DNA of 64,000 nt from Acidobacteriota bacterium (lineage in GTDB: Bacteria > Acidobacteriota > Thermoanaerobaculia > Gp7-AA8), in the NCBI GenBank assembly GCA_021325515.1, contig JAJPHC010000013.1, forward strand, positions 64,001 to 128,000, given 5' to 3'. Both the position numbers and the translations under genes were made by a program. The notes beneath the pieces were generated by a model, which searched no databases, was not told the DNA's origin, and was given only the letters and a program-made list of their open reading frames with translations. Shown here in pieces: positions 55,300 to 63,726 of this stretch (position 1 is its first letter; the number at the start of each line of letters is the position of its first letter).

Positions 55300-56130
55300 A
55301 TGAGCGACAACAGAACGATCTCTTTCATCGGCGCGGGCAACATGGGCGAGGCAATGATTCGCGGACTGCTGCGGGGGAAGGTGTTTGCGCCGGGGAACGT
55401 GACGGCGTCCGGGCCGCGCGAGGAACGCCTCAGCGAGCTGGCCGAGCGATTCGGAATCCGCACGACGAAGGACAATCACGAAGCGGCGAAGGCCGACATC
55501 GTCGTTCTGTCGGTGAAGCCGCAGATTCTCAGCCGCGTGCTCGATCAGATCGGAAACGACATCCGCGAAGAGGCGCTCGTGATCTCGATCGCGGCCGGCG
55601 TTCCGGTGGCCGCGATCCAGGCGAGGCTCGCGGCAGGGACGCGCGTGGTGCGCGCCATGCCGAACACACCTGCGCTCGTCGATGCCGGTGCAACCGCGAT
55701 CGCCGGCGGCGAACATGCGCGCGATTCCGATCTCGCCGATGCGAAGAAGATCTTCGATGCCGTCGGAATCACCGTCGTGCTCGAGGAATCGGCGCTCGAT
55801 GCCGTCACAGGATTGTCGGGCTCGGGTCCGGCGTATGTGTTTCTCATTCTCGAGGCGCTGAGCGACGCGGGAGTGAAGGTGGGATTGTCGCGCCGCAACT
55901 CGCAACTCCTCGCCGCGCAGACGCTGCTCGGGTCGGCGAAGCTGCTGCTCGAGACGAACGAGCATCCCGGACGATTGAAGGACATGGTGACATCGCCCGG
56001 CGGCACGGCGATCACCGGCCTGCACACGCTCGAGAACGGCGGCGTGCGAACGACCCTGATGAACGCAGTCGAGGCGGCGACGAAGCGCTCCCGCGAGCTC
56101 GGCGATGCGCTGATCAGGAAGCGCGAGTAG
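55300..56130 (+). CDS. proC: Pyrroline-5-carboxylate reductase
   Basis: A 276-residue enzyme making proline. ISFIGAGNMGEAMIRGLL is the NAD(P) site, VSIAAGVPV and RAMPNTPALV follow, and the C-terminal signature (LKDMVTSPGGTAITGLHTLE) is complete. ATG 55300 is preferred (GAG before it); an in-frame ATG at 55288 is possible. Its stop overlaps the convergent DedA gene by 17 bp. Confidence 0.94.
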   Translation: MSDNRTISFIGAGNMGEAMIRGLLRGKVFAPGNVTASGPREERLSELAERFGIRTTKDNHEAAKADIVVLSVKPQILSRVLDQIGNDIREEALVISIAAGVPVAAIQARLAAGTRVVRAMPNTPALVDAGATAIAGGEHARDSDLADAKKIFDAVGITVVLEESALDAVTGLSGSGPAYVFLILEALSDAGVKVGLSRRNSQLLAAQTLLGSAKLLLETNEHPGRLKDMVTSPGGTAITGLHTLENGGVRTTLMNAVEAATKRSRELGDALIRKRE

Positions 56131-56767
56131 CGGCGGCGCGCTTCTGCATGTACGTCATCAGCCAGTAGAGCGCGCCGATGACGACTGCGAAGCCGATCAG
56201 CCAGTGCGACTTCGACTTCAGCACGGCGATCAGCACCTTCGGATCGTTCATCAGCGCCGGCTGATCGCCGATCACCTTCATGCCCCACCATGCGAGTGCG
56301 CCGTTGAACAGTCCCGCGCCGATGACCGTCATCAGCGAGAACTTCGCGAAGTTCATCTCGAACAGGCCGGCGGGAATCGAGATGAGATGGCGGATCACGG
56401 GCAGCAGGCGCGCGACGAAGATGCCGCCCGAGCCGTAGGCCTCGAACCATTCATCCGCTTTTTCCACCTTGTGGGGAGGCATGAGGACGTAGCGGCCGTA
56501 CTTCTCGACGAGCGGCCGTCCGACGCGAATCGAAACCCAGTAGCTGAGAGCGGAACCGACCCATGAGCCGAACGTCGCGGCGATGATCACCAGCCAGACA
56601 TTCATCCGTCCCTGCGCCGCCCAGTAGGCGGCGGGCGGCATCACGATCTCGGCGGGCATCGGGAACGCGGTGCTTTCCAGCAGCATCAGCACGAACACGC
56701 CGAGGTAGCCGTAGTCGAGAACGAACTGCATCCAGACGGTGAGCAGATGATGGAGGGTCTGTTCCAT
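56114..56767 (-). CDS. DedA-family membrane protein
   Basis: A 217-residue inner-membrane protein with the DedA domain: LLESTAFPMPAEIVMPPAAYWAA, SWVGSALSYWVSIRVGRPLVEKYG, and RLLPVIRHLISIPAGLFEM (conserved Arg and Gly). Recent work links DedA proteins to undecaprenyl-phosphate or phospholipid flipping. The start at 56767 (MEQTLHHLL) is chosen over upstream in-frame ATGs (56779 etc.) by homology. Confidence 0.88.
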   Translation of the reverse strand: MEQTLHHLLTVWMQFVLDYGYLGVFVLMLLESTAFPMPAEIVMPPAAYWAAQGRMNVWLVIIAATFGSWVGSALSYWVSIRVGRPLVEKYGRYVLMPPHKVEKADEWFEAYGSGGIFVARLLPVIRHLISIPAGLFEMNFAKFSLMTVIGAGLFNGALAWWGMKVIGDQPALMNDPKVLIAVLKSKSHWLIGFAVVIGALYWLMTYMQKRAAATRAS

Positions 56768-56798
56768 GCGGGCGCGCATGCTAGCATGCCGCGCCGTC

Positions 56799-57152
56799 AT
56801 GTCCCGCGTCGCCCTCGTCCTGGTCAAAGACTTCCGTGACTCGTTGCAGAAGCTCGCGTTCCGCATGCCCGTCTGGCTGCTGGAGACGCAGGAGAACCGT
56901 CTCGCCGCGGCGGAGGCCGTGCGAATGTCGGAGGAGTGGCCGCAGATCGACGTGACGATCTTTACGGGGATGCCGAGGGATCGCGAGGAGTGGATCGATC
57001 GCGTGAAATCGATGGAGCTGAATCGCCGGATCACCAGCCTCGAAGTGATCGGCAGCGAGATGACGCTCCCCGCCCGTGCCGCCCTCACCGAGCTCGGCTT
57101 CGACAAATTCGAATCCACCCCCGAAGGCTTCCGAGCCAGGCGCCCCCGTTAA
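56799..57152 (+). CDS. Small cytosolic protein, unknown function
   Basis: A 117-residue protein (SRVALVLVKDFRDSLQ..., FRMPVWLLETQENRLAAAEA, QIDVTIFTGMPRDREEWIDR). The alternating strands and helices suggest a small alpha/beta fold, but I know no family. It is divergent from the DedA gene (31-bp gap). Its stop codon TAA is part of the 44-bp inverted repeat that follows. Confidence 0.7.
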   Translation: MSRVALVLVKDFRDSLQKLAFRMPVWLLETQENRLAAAEAVRMSEEWPQIDVTIFTGMPRDREEWIDRVKSMELNRRITSLEVIGSEMTLPARAALTELGFDKFESTPEGFRARRPR

Positions 57153-57263
57153 GTTGGTTTTCGGGGGTCACACCTGGAAAATCAACTTAACGGCGCCGGC
57201 GCTCCACAAATCGCTCCAGCGTTAAGTTGATTTTCCAGGTGTGACCCCCGAAAACCAACTTAA
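57149..57263. repeat. Perfect 44-bp inverted repeat between convergent genes
   Basis: Arms 57149-57192 and 57220-57263 are exact reverse complements with a 27-bp centre. Each arm is itself a near palindrome (TTAAGTTGGTTTTC ... GAAAATCAACTTAA around GGGGGTCACACCTG). The stop codons (TAA) of both convergent neighbours lie in the outer ends of the arms. The arms are AT-richer than the surroundings, and no other copy is in the window. Confidence 0.93.
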
Positions 57264-58603
57264 AGGTGGGCAAGGGCGGCACGTTTGATCTTGCCGCGCT
57301 CGTCGACGGGGAGCTGCTCGATCAGTTTGACGATGCGCGGGACTTTGTGCGCCGAGAGGCGCGAGGCGCAGTGCTCGCGCACCTGCTCGCGCGTGATGTC
57401 GGGGCTCGCGACCACCGCCGCCGCAACGACATCGCCCCGCGCGCCGGCCGGTGAGCCGAACACCTTCACCTGCCGCACGCCATCGAGTTGCAGAATCACC
57501 TGCTCGACCTCGCGAGGATTCACTTTTTTCCCCGCAGTGTTGATCAGATCGCTGACGCGGCCGGCAAGCGCGACCTCTCCATCCACCATCTCGACGAGAT
57601 CATCGGTGACGAACGTCCGCGGCTCGAATGGATGAAACGAGCTGACATCGTGCAGATACCCGAGCGCGACGGAGTCGCTCTGCACGACCAGCCGCGCCGA
57701 CTCGATCGACAGCGACACGTTCTTCATCGCCGCACCGACGCAGCCGCGCTCCACCGCTCCGCCGCGATAGTCGTACGTGATGCCGCCGCACTCGCTGCAT
57801 CCATAGAACGAGTGAATCGGCTTGCCGAAACGCTCGCGGAATCGCCGCGACGTCGCCGCCGGCAGCGGTGCTCCTGCCGACAGAAATGTTCGCGCGGTTT
57901 CGAAATCGTCCGGCAGCGCCGAAAGATGCTCGAACACCATCGGGATCAGCGGAACGACCGTGCACGCGTAGCGATTGCAGAGATCGATCACCGACTGCGG
58001 CAGATACTGATTCGAGATCACGATCTGCGTTCCCTGCATCAGCAGCGGCATCACGAGATTCGAGAAGCCATACGAGTGCGACATCGGAATGGCGCCGAAG
58101 TTGATGTCATCCGCGCGGATGTCCATCGATGCGCAGATGCTCGTGCAATCGGCCATCAGATTCCGCTCCGACGTCACGATCCCTTTCGGAAGCCCGGTCG
58201 AGCCCGACGTCAGCTTGATGAGGCGCGCCTCCGCCGGAATCGACGGCGGACCATCGACGACGCGGGTCGAGATCGACGTACCGCCATTGCGATAGATCAG
58301 CGATCGCACCGCGAAGTGCCCGAGGACCGTCATGACTTCGGGAGGGAGCGCGTCGCGATCGATCGGGACGAGGACGAGGTCGAGCTTCGCCGCGGCGAGA
58401 ACGGCGGCAACGAAGTCGGCGGAGTTCGGCAGTTGCACCGCGATCAGATCGCGTGCGCGCAGGCCACGCGCCTGCAGCTCGCGGGCGAGCTCTTCCGCTC
58501 GCGCGAGCAGCGCTTCGCGCGTGACGACACGACCGCCATCCGTTTCGATGACCGCCGTCGCGCCGGGTGCGCTCTCCACCTGCCGGAGGAACCGATCGAA
58601 CAT
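57260..58603 (-). CDS. AMP-binding acyl/aryl-CoA (or ACP) ligase
   Basis: A 447-residue class I adenylate-forming enzyme, on the short side for the family. P-loop LIKLTSGSTGLPKG (~residue 128), SFYGCSECGGITYD (A5, ~265), FVTDDLVEMVDGEVALAGRVSDLI (A7/A8) and the catalytic Lys near the end in DERGKIKRAAL. Divergent from the flavoenzyme-ACP-KS genes with a 24-bp gap, it probably activates the starter acid of that pathway, as in aryl-polyene clusters. Confidence 0.87.
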   Translation of the reverse strand: MFDRFLRQVESAPGATAVIETDGGRVVTREALLARAEELARELQARGLRARDLIAVQLPNSADFVAAVLAAAKLDLVLVPIDRDALPPEVMTVLGHFAVRSLIYRNGGTSISTRVVDGPPSIPAEARLIKLTSGSTGLPKGIVTSERNLMADCTSICASMDIRADDINFGAIPMSHSYGFSNLVMPLLMQGTQIVISNQYLPQSVIDLCNRYACTVVPLIPMVFEHLSALPDDFETARTFLSAGAPLPAATSRRFRERFGKPIHSFYGCSECGGITYDYRGGAVERGCVGAAMKNVSLSIESARLVVQSDSVALGYLHDVSSFHPFEPRTFVTDDLVEMVDGEVALAGRVSDLINTAGKKVNPREVEQVILQLDGVRQVKVFGSPAGARGDVVAAAVVASPDITREQVREHCASRLSAHKVPRIVKLIEQLPVDERGKIKRAALAHL

Positions 58604-58627
58604 CCTCAGTCAACTATCATACAGACC

Positions 58628-59878
58628 ATGCATGATGTCATCGTCATCGGCGGCGGGCCTGCCGGGTCCACGGCTGCGGCCCTGCTCGCGCGGCGCGGAT
58701 TCAAGGTCGTGCTCTTCGAGCGCGACAAGTTCCCGCGCTTTCAAATTGGCGAATCGCTCCTTCCCTACAACAACGACGTATTCCGCCGCCTCGGCATCTT
58801 CGACACGCTCTGCGAAACTTTTTTTCCGAAGTATGGAGGGACGTTCGTCACCGCCGACGGCTCGGCCAAGACCGTCTTCCGCTTCGACAGGAATCTGACG
58901 CCTCCCTATCAGCGCGCATTTCAGGTCAAGCGAGCCGATTTCGATCTGCTGCTGCTCGATCACGCGCGCGCATCCGGCGCCGAAGTTCACGAGCAGAAGC
59001 AGGTGACGAAGGTCGATGTCGCCGATCCCGCCCGCGCCGTGGTGACGACAGCCGACGGAGTAGCGCACGAAGCCCGCTTCGTCATCGATGCCGCCGGGCA
59101 CGGCACGTTTCTCGGCCAGAAGATCGGCGGCAAGTCCGACGTCGAAGAGCTGAAGCGCGTCGCAGTCTTCTCGCATTACAAGAACGTGCTGCGTGAAGAA
59201 GGACGCGAGGGCGGCAACACCGTGATCGTCGTTCTGCGCGACGCGTGGTTCTGGCTGATTCCCCTCAGCGACGAGCTGATGAGCGTCGGACTCGTGCTCG
59301 ATCGCGAGCATTTTCTGAAGTGCGGCCTCGAGCCGCTGGAACTTCTGGAGCGGACGATCGCGCAGACTCCGTACGTCGCCGAGCGGATGACGAACAGCGA
59401 GCGCGTCATGGATGTGAAAGTGCGGCGCGATTTCTCCTATCGGATGAAAAGCGTCGCCGGCGAGAACTTCGTGATGGCGGGCGACGCCGCCGGATTCCTC
59501 GATCCGATCTTCTCGACGGGCGTCATGCTGGCGATGAAGTCGGCCGAGCGTGCAGCCGATGCCGTGGCGGAAAAGCTCGAGCGGGGCTCGATGAAACTGC
59601 TGCGGCGCTATGAGCGCGAGAGCCAGGTCTCGATCGATCGCTACTTCCAGTTCATCGCGAATTTCTATCGGCGCGAGTTCCTGGAAGTCTTCCTCAGCCC
59701 CGATCCGCCGCGCCTTTTCTTCTTCCCGATCATTCGCGTCCTGGGGGGCGACGTGCTCTCCTCGTGGCTCGACCGGATGCGGCTCGCGTTGTTCTTCCGC
59801 CTCGTCGCGCTGCAGAAACGCTGGGCGTTCTCCCCCCGAATCGCCTGGGACGCTCTGCCGCCGCCCGCATCTGTGTGA
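58628..59878 (+). CDS. FAD-dependent halogenase-like oxidoreductase
   Basis: A 416-residue flavoprotein. FAD site VIVIGGGPAGSTAAALLARRG, then FPRFQIGESLLPYNN (GESLLP is common in halogenases), the sequence WFWLIP (~residue 209) that fits the WxWxIP halogenase signature, and VMAGDAAGFLDPIFSTGV. Together these point to a flavin-dependent halogenase acting on carrier-bound substrates, but the geranylgeranyl-reductase family is similar. The ATG at 58628 is the true start; the open frame extends much further upstream through the ligase gene. Confidence 0.82.
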   Translation: MHDVIVIGGGPAGSTAAALLARRGFKVVLFERDKFPRFQIGESLLPYNNDVFRRLGIFDTLCETFFPKYGGTFVTADGSAKTVFRFDRNLTPPYQRAFQVKRADFDLLLLDHARASGAEVHEQKQVTKVDVADPARAVVTTADGVAHEARFVIDAAGHGTFLGQKIGGKSDVEELKRVAVFSHYKNVLREEGREGGNTVIVVLRDAWFWLIPLSDELMSVGLVLDREHFLKCGLEPLELLERTIAQTPYVAERMTNSERVMDVKVRRDFSYRMKSVAGENFVMAGDAAGFLDPIFSTGVMLAMKSAERAADAVAEKLERGSMKLLRRYERESQVSIDRYFQFIANFYRREFLEVFLSPDPPRLFFFPIIRVLGGDVLSSWLDRMRLALFFRLVALQKRWAFSPRIAWDALPPPASV

Positions 59879-59901
59879 AAATAAACCCCGGATCGGAACC
59901 A

Positions 59902-60168
59902 ATGGACCTCAAACGAAAACTGAAAGAGCTGCTCATCGAGCGGCTGAAGTTCGAAGACATGACCCCCGACGACATCGGGGATGACGAGCCGCTCTTTGCC
60001 GGCGGCCTCGGGCTCGACTCGATCGACGCGCTGGAAATCGTCGTGATGCTGGAGAGCGAGTTCGGAATCCGAGTGAAGAACGAGACCTCGGCGCGCGAGC
60101 ACTTCCGCTCGATCGCAACTCTTGCGGACTTCGTCGGGCAGCGGCTCGCCGAAGGCGTGTCGTCCTGA
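59902..60168 (+). CDS. Acyl carrier protein
   Basis: An 88-residue carrier. The phosphopantetheine Ser is in GLGLDSIDALEIVVMLES (DSI instead of DSL, as in many polyketide and aryl-polyene ACPs). The acidic helix II and FGIRVKNE follow. It lies 23 bp after the halogenase-like gene and 5 bp before the dehydratase. Confidence 0.92.
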   Translation: MDLKRKLKELLIERLKFEDMTPDDIGDDEPLFAGGLGLDSIDALEIVVMLESEFGIRVKNETSAREHFRSIATLADFVGQRLAEGVSS

Positions 60169-60173
60169 CGGCG

Positions 60174-60542
60174 TTGTTCCTCAGCGCACTTCCTCATCAG
60201 TATCCGTTTCGCGCGGCATCGGCACTCGTCCGCCGCGATGAGAAGACGATCGAAGGAACGTACCTCGTGTCGGCGGATGAACCGCTGCCTCTCGAGGTGA
60301 TGCTCGTCGAGGCGATGGCGCAGTTCGCAGGCGCACTCGCGTTCGAGCCGGGACGGCCGGGGATGCTGACGGGCGTGGATCGATGCGAGATCGACCGGCT
60401 GCCCGCCGTTGGCGAGGCCGTGCGGATCACCGTGACCCTCGAAGCTTCGTTCGGCGGGCTGTATCGCTTCAGCGGTACGGGCTCGATCGACGGAGTAGAA
60501 GTCGTACGCGGAAGGTTCTATCTCGGCGATGCGCAAAGCTGA
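60174..60542 (+). CDS. FabZ/FabA-like 3-hydroxyacyl-ACP dehydratase (hotdog fold)
   Basis: A 122-residue hotdog protein. LPHQYPFR holds the catalytic His of the FabZ type and VEAMAQFAGAL the catalytic Glu on the central helix. The start seems to be TTG 60174, directly after the ACP stop. It would remove water in each polyene chain-extension cycle. Overlaps the ketosynthase start by 14 bp. Confidence 0.85.
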   Translation: MFLSALPHQYPFRAASALVRRDEKTIEGTYLVSADEPLPLEVMLVEAMAQFAGALAFEPGRPGMLTGVDRCEIDRLPAVGEAVRITVTLEASFGGLYRFSGTGSIDGVEVVRGRFYLGDAQS

Positions 60543-61731
60543 TCCAACGACGCGAATCGCGGTCACCGGCGTCGGGGTGATCTGCGCGATCGGGCGGAAC
60601 AAGCAGGAAGTGTGGACGTCGATCCGCGAGTCGCGCTCGGGAATCGGCAAGCTGACGCGGTTTCCCGGCGAGACCTTTCCGACCGATACCGCCGCGGAAG
60701 TCGACGCCGATCTCGCGCTCCCCATGCCGCGTCGCGATGCGAAGCGCATGTCGCGCACCGATCTCCTCGGCATCATCGCGGCGAAGGAAGCGATCGATCA
60801 GGCGAGCGAGAAATCGCAGCTGCCGATGGATCGCGCCGTCGTATCGACGGGAACCTCCACGGGCGGTCTGCTCGAAGGGGAAGACTTTTTCTTTCGCCGT
60901 GTCGTGCGCGGGCGTGAGCGTTCGCGTGCGTCGCGGGTGTTGCAGCAGCCGACATCCGCCCCCAGCGACGCGATCGCGCGCGTGTTTCGCGCCGCCGGCG
61001 GCGTGATCTCGAATGCAACGGCGTGCGCATCCGCGGGCGCTGCGATCGGCATGGCGATGGACTATCTGCGCTCGCGCCATGCGGATGTCGCGATCGCGGG
61101 CGGGAGCGATGCGCTCTGCCGTCTGACCTACAGCGGTTTCAACGTGCTGCAGGCGGTCGATCCCTCGCCCTGTGCGCCGTTCTCCGCGGAGCGCAAGGGC
61201 ATCACGCTCGGCGAGGGTGCCGCGTATCTCGTGCTCGAGCGGTGGGACGATGCAGTGGCGCGCGGCGCGACGATCCTCTGCGAGCTCGCCGGCTACGGCG
61301 CATCGTGCGATGCCCATCACCCCACCGCGCCGCACGAGGAAGGACGCGGCGCCGAGGCGGCGATGAGGCTGGCTATGGGCGATGGTACGCAGGTTGACTA
61401 TGTCAACGCGCACGGCACCGGCACGCTCCTCAATGATTCCGCCGAGACGAAGGCGATCATCGCGGCGGTGGGAACGGCCGTCCCCGTCTCCTCCAGCAAG
61501 TCCTACTTCGGCCACACGCTCGGCGCCTCGGGCGCTGTCGAGGCAGCGATCACCGTGCTCGCGCTGCAGCATCAGCTCGCGCCGCCGACGCTGCGTCTCG
61601 AGGCCGCAGCCGCGGATTGCACACTCGACTACATCCCCCACACGCCGCGGCCCATGGCGATGACGAGCGCTCTGTCGAATACATTCGGTTTCGGCGGCTC
61701 GAACGTCTCGCTGCTGTTCCGCATGGTATAA
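60529..61731 (+). CDS. Beta-ketoacyl-ACP synthase (KAS II type), catalytic
   Basis: A 400-residue ketosynthase with an intact Cys-His-His triad: SNATACASAGAA (~residue 164), VNAHGTGTLLND (~298) and SSSKSYFGHTLGASG (~330). NTFGFGGSN ends the family signature. It is the condensing subunit of the cluster; the following gene is its degenerate partner. Confidence 0.92.
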   Translation: MRKADPTTRIAVTGVGVICAIGRNKQEVWTSIRESRSGIGKLTRFPGETFPTDTAAEVDADLALPMPRRDAKRMSRTDLLGIIAAKEAIDQASEKSQLPMDRAVVSTGTSTGGLLEGEDFFFRRVVRGRERSRASRVLQQPTSAPSDAIARVFRAAGGVISNATACASAGAAIGMAMDYLRSRHADVAIAGGSDALCRLTYSGFNVLQAVDPSPCAPFSAERKGITLGEGAAYLVLERWDDAVARGATILCELAGYGASCDAHHPTAPHEEGRGAEAAMRLAMGDGTQVDYVNAHGTGTLLNDSAETKAIIAAVGTAVPVSSSKSYFGHTLGASGAVEAAITVLALQHQLAPPTLRLEAAAADCTLDYIPHTPRPMAMTSALSNTFGFGGSNVSLLFRMV

Positions 61732-61745
61732 ACCGCGATCCGTTC

Positions 61746-62918
61746 ATGACACGCGTTCCCATTTCCGGTGCCGGCGTCATCGCGCCGGGCGCGATCGGCT
61801 TTGAGGCGTTTCGCGCTCTGCTGGCGGCGGGAACGACGGCCGCGGCGCCGGTGGATCGCTTCGATACGGCGGGCATGCGCGCCCACGATGCAGCGCTCGT
61901 GCGGGACTTCAAGCCGCGCGATTTCATCAATCCGATGAAGATGCGGCGGATGAACATGCCGTCGCGGCTTGCGCTCTCCGCGGCGAAGCTCGCGATGGAA
62001 GACGCAGGCTCCGATCCCGGCCGCAACACGGGCGTCGCGATGGGAACGGCGTTCGGTCCGGTGCAGACATCGGTCGATTACATGCAGGAGTACGTCGCGA
62101 AGGGTGCGGCGCTCGCTCCTCCGCAACTGTTTGCGGAGTCGGTGGCGAACGCGCCGGGAAGTCACATCGCGATCGAGTCCGATCTGCGCGGCTTCAACGT
62201 CACCATCACGCAGCGCGAGTCGTCGGCGCTCGCCGCGGCGATGCATGCGTCCGCGCAACTCGTGAAAGGCGCAGTCGATGCGGCGCTCGTGGGCGGTGTC
62301 GAAGAAGTGAGCGAGATGATGTTCAGCGTGCTCGATGGGATCGGAGCGCTGTCGGGGCAGGGGGCGCGGCCGTTCGACCGGACGCGCGATGGCATGACGG
62401 TGGGCGAGGGGAGTGCCGTCCTCGTGCTTCAGCCCGGCGCGGCGAAGGCGTACGCTTATTTCTCCGGTTTCGGCATGGCAAGAGACACGACGGCCTCGAT
62501 CTCCGATTGGGGCAATGACCATGGCGCTGTGGTGACCGCGATGCGTGCGGCACTCGAGGATGCGGAGCTCAGCGTCAGCGACATCGACGCGGTCTACGCG
62601 AGTGCCAACGGCACGATCCGCGGCGACCTCGTCGAGGCGCGCGCCATCGAAGCGCTGTTCGCCGATCGCATTCCGCACGTCGTTGCGACGAAGGGGATCT
62701 TCGGCGAATACGCCGCGGGCGGCGCGCTGCAGCTTCTCGCCGCGGTGATCGCGCTCGACGCACAGGTGGTGCATCGTTCGGTTGGGTTCGGGCATGGCGA
62801 TTTCCGTTTCGAGCCGACGCGCGAGCAGCAGTCCGCGAGGCTTCGGCACGTGCTGGTGAATTCGGTCTCGGCCGGCGGCGGCATCGTCTGCGCGGTCCTG
62901 TCGAAGGAGGCGGCGTGA
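61746..62918 (+). CDS. Degenerate ketosynthase, chain-length-factor-like
   Basis: A 390-residue thiolase-fold protein related to the ketosynthase upstream. All three catalytic residues are lost: the Cys position is Glu (ITQRESSALAA), the first His region reads YASANGTIRGD and the second KGIFGEYAAGG. This is the pattern of a chain-length factor (KS-beta), which heterodimerises with the active KS; the usual KS-beta residue is Gln, here Glu. ATG 61746 lies 15 bp after the KS stop. Confidence 0.88.
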   Translation: MTRVPISGAGVIAPGAIGFEAFRALLAAGTTAAAPVDRFDTAGMRAHDAALVRDFKPRDFINPMKMRRMNMPSRLALSAAKLAMEDAGSDPGRNTGVAMGTAFGPVQTSVDYMQEYVAKGAALAPPQLFAESVANAPGSHIAIESDLRGFNVTITQRESSALAAAMHASAQLVKGAVDAALVGGVEEVSEMMFSVLDGIGALSGQGARPFDRTRDGMTVGEGSAVLVLQPGAAKAYAYFSGFGMARDTTASISDWGNDHGAVVTAMRAALEDAELSVSDIDAVYASANGTIRGDLVEARAIEALFADRIPHVVATKGIFGEYAAGGALQLLAAVIALDAQVVHRSVGFGHGDFRFEPTREQQSARLRHVLVNSVSAGGGIVCAVLSKEAA

Positions 62919-63595
62919 TCAGCGACATCGCGGTGATCATCCCTGCGCTGAATGCCGCGAAATCGATCGGGCCGATCGTTGCCGGCGCGAGGCAGTTCGT
63001 CGACCTCGTCGTCGTCATCGATGACGGCTCGAGCGATGGCACCGGCGATCGCGCGCGTGAAGCCGGCGCGCATGTGATCCGCCACGAAGTGAATCGCGGC
63101 AAAGGCTGCGCGCTGCGCACGGGATTCAACTGGGCCATCGAGCAGGGATTGGACGGCGTGATCACGCTCGATGCAGATGGCCAGCATCTGCCGCGGCAGA
63201 TTCCCGATTTCATCGAGCAGCGGCGTGCGACAGGCGCCGATCTCATCATCGGCGGGCGCGCACATCTCTTCGACGGCATGCTTCCGCGCCGCCGCATGGC
63301 GAATCGCTTCTCCGCCTGGGCCGTGGCGAAGGCTTCGCGCACGAACATCAAGGATTCACAGAGCGGCTTCCGCTTCTACTCGGCGCGCCTTCTGCGCGAG
63401 ATCCCGCTGCGCACCGAGGGGTTCGACATGGAGACGGAGGTCATCATCCGCGCCGGTGTGCGCGGCCTCAAAGTCATCCAGATCCCGATCGACCTCGGCT
63501 TCGTCGACGGCCTGTCGACCAGCCACTACAAGCCGCTGATGGACACGCTGCGGATCGCCTGGACAGGAGTGAGGGCGCGGTTTTTGTGGAGGTGA
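62915..63595 (+). CDS. Family 2 glycosyltransferase (dolichyl-phosphate-mannose synthase-like)
   Basis: A 226-residue cytosolic GT-A enzyme: VIIPALNAAKSIGPIVA, VVVIDDGSSDGTGD (DxS), EVNRGKGCALRTGF and ITLDADGQHLP (DxD). No membrane helices. The GTG start overlaps the previous stop (GTGA). GT2 enzymes occur at the end of aryl-polyene clusters, where they modify the polyene or its lipid anchor. Confidence 0.88.
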   Translation: MISDIAVIIPALNAAKSIGPIVAGARQFVDLVVVIDDGSSDGTGDRAREAGAHVIRHEVNRGKGCALRTGFNWAIEQGLDGVITLDADGQHLPRQIPDFIEQRRATGADLIIGGRAHLFDGMLPRRRMANRFSAWAVAKASRTNIKDSQSGFRFYSARLLREIPLRTEGFDMETEVIIRAGVRGLKVIQIPIDLGFVDGLSTSHYKPLMDTLRIAWTGVRARFLWR

Positions 63596-63600
63596 TTCTG

Positions 63601-63726
63601 AGGGGTCACGCGGGCTCGCGGGTTTGCGGGCTCGCGGTGGGGTTTCCGTAACGATCCCCTGCTGCGCCTGTTGCACGAGGCCTCACCTCCGAGCCCGCGT
63701 ATCCGCGAGCCCGCGTGACCCGGAGG
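63601..63726. repeat. GC-rich octanucleotide inverted array (unit GCGGGCTC)
   Basis: Left arm GGTCACGCGGGCTCGCGGGT... (63603-63640), a ~60-bp centre, right arm with units GAGCCCGCG repeated and ending GCGTGACC (to 63721). Outer ends GGTCACGCGGGCTC and GAGCCCGCGTGACC pair exactly. It separates the GT2 gene from a convergent partial gene. The unit type is shared with 41461-41538. Confidence 0.85.

Noticed and set aside
57193-57219. The 44-bp inverted repeat as an intrinsic terminator
   Set aside because: No T-run follows either arm in either direction and the arms are far longer than needed; a repeat element is the better description, though it may still end transcription.
57488-58627. Long Arg/His-rich N-terminal extension of the halogenase-like frame
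   Set aside because: It is the antisense shadow of the AMP-ligase gene; FAD-binding homology begins exactly at the ATG 58628.
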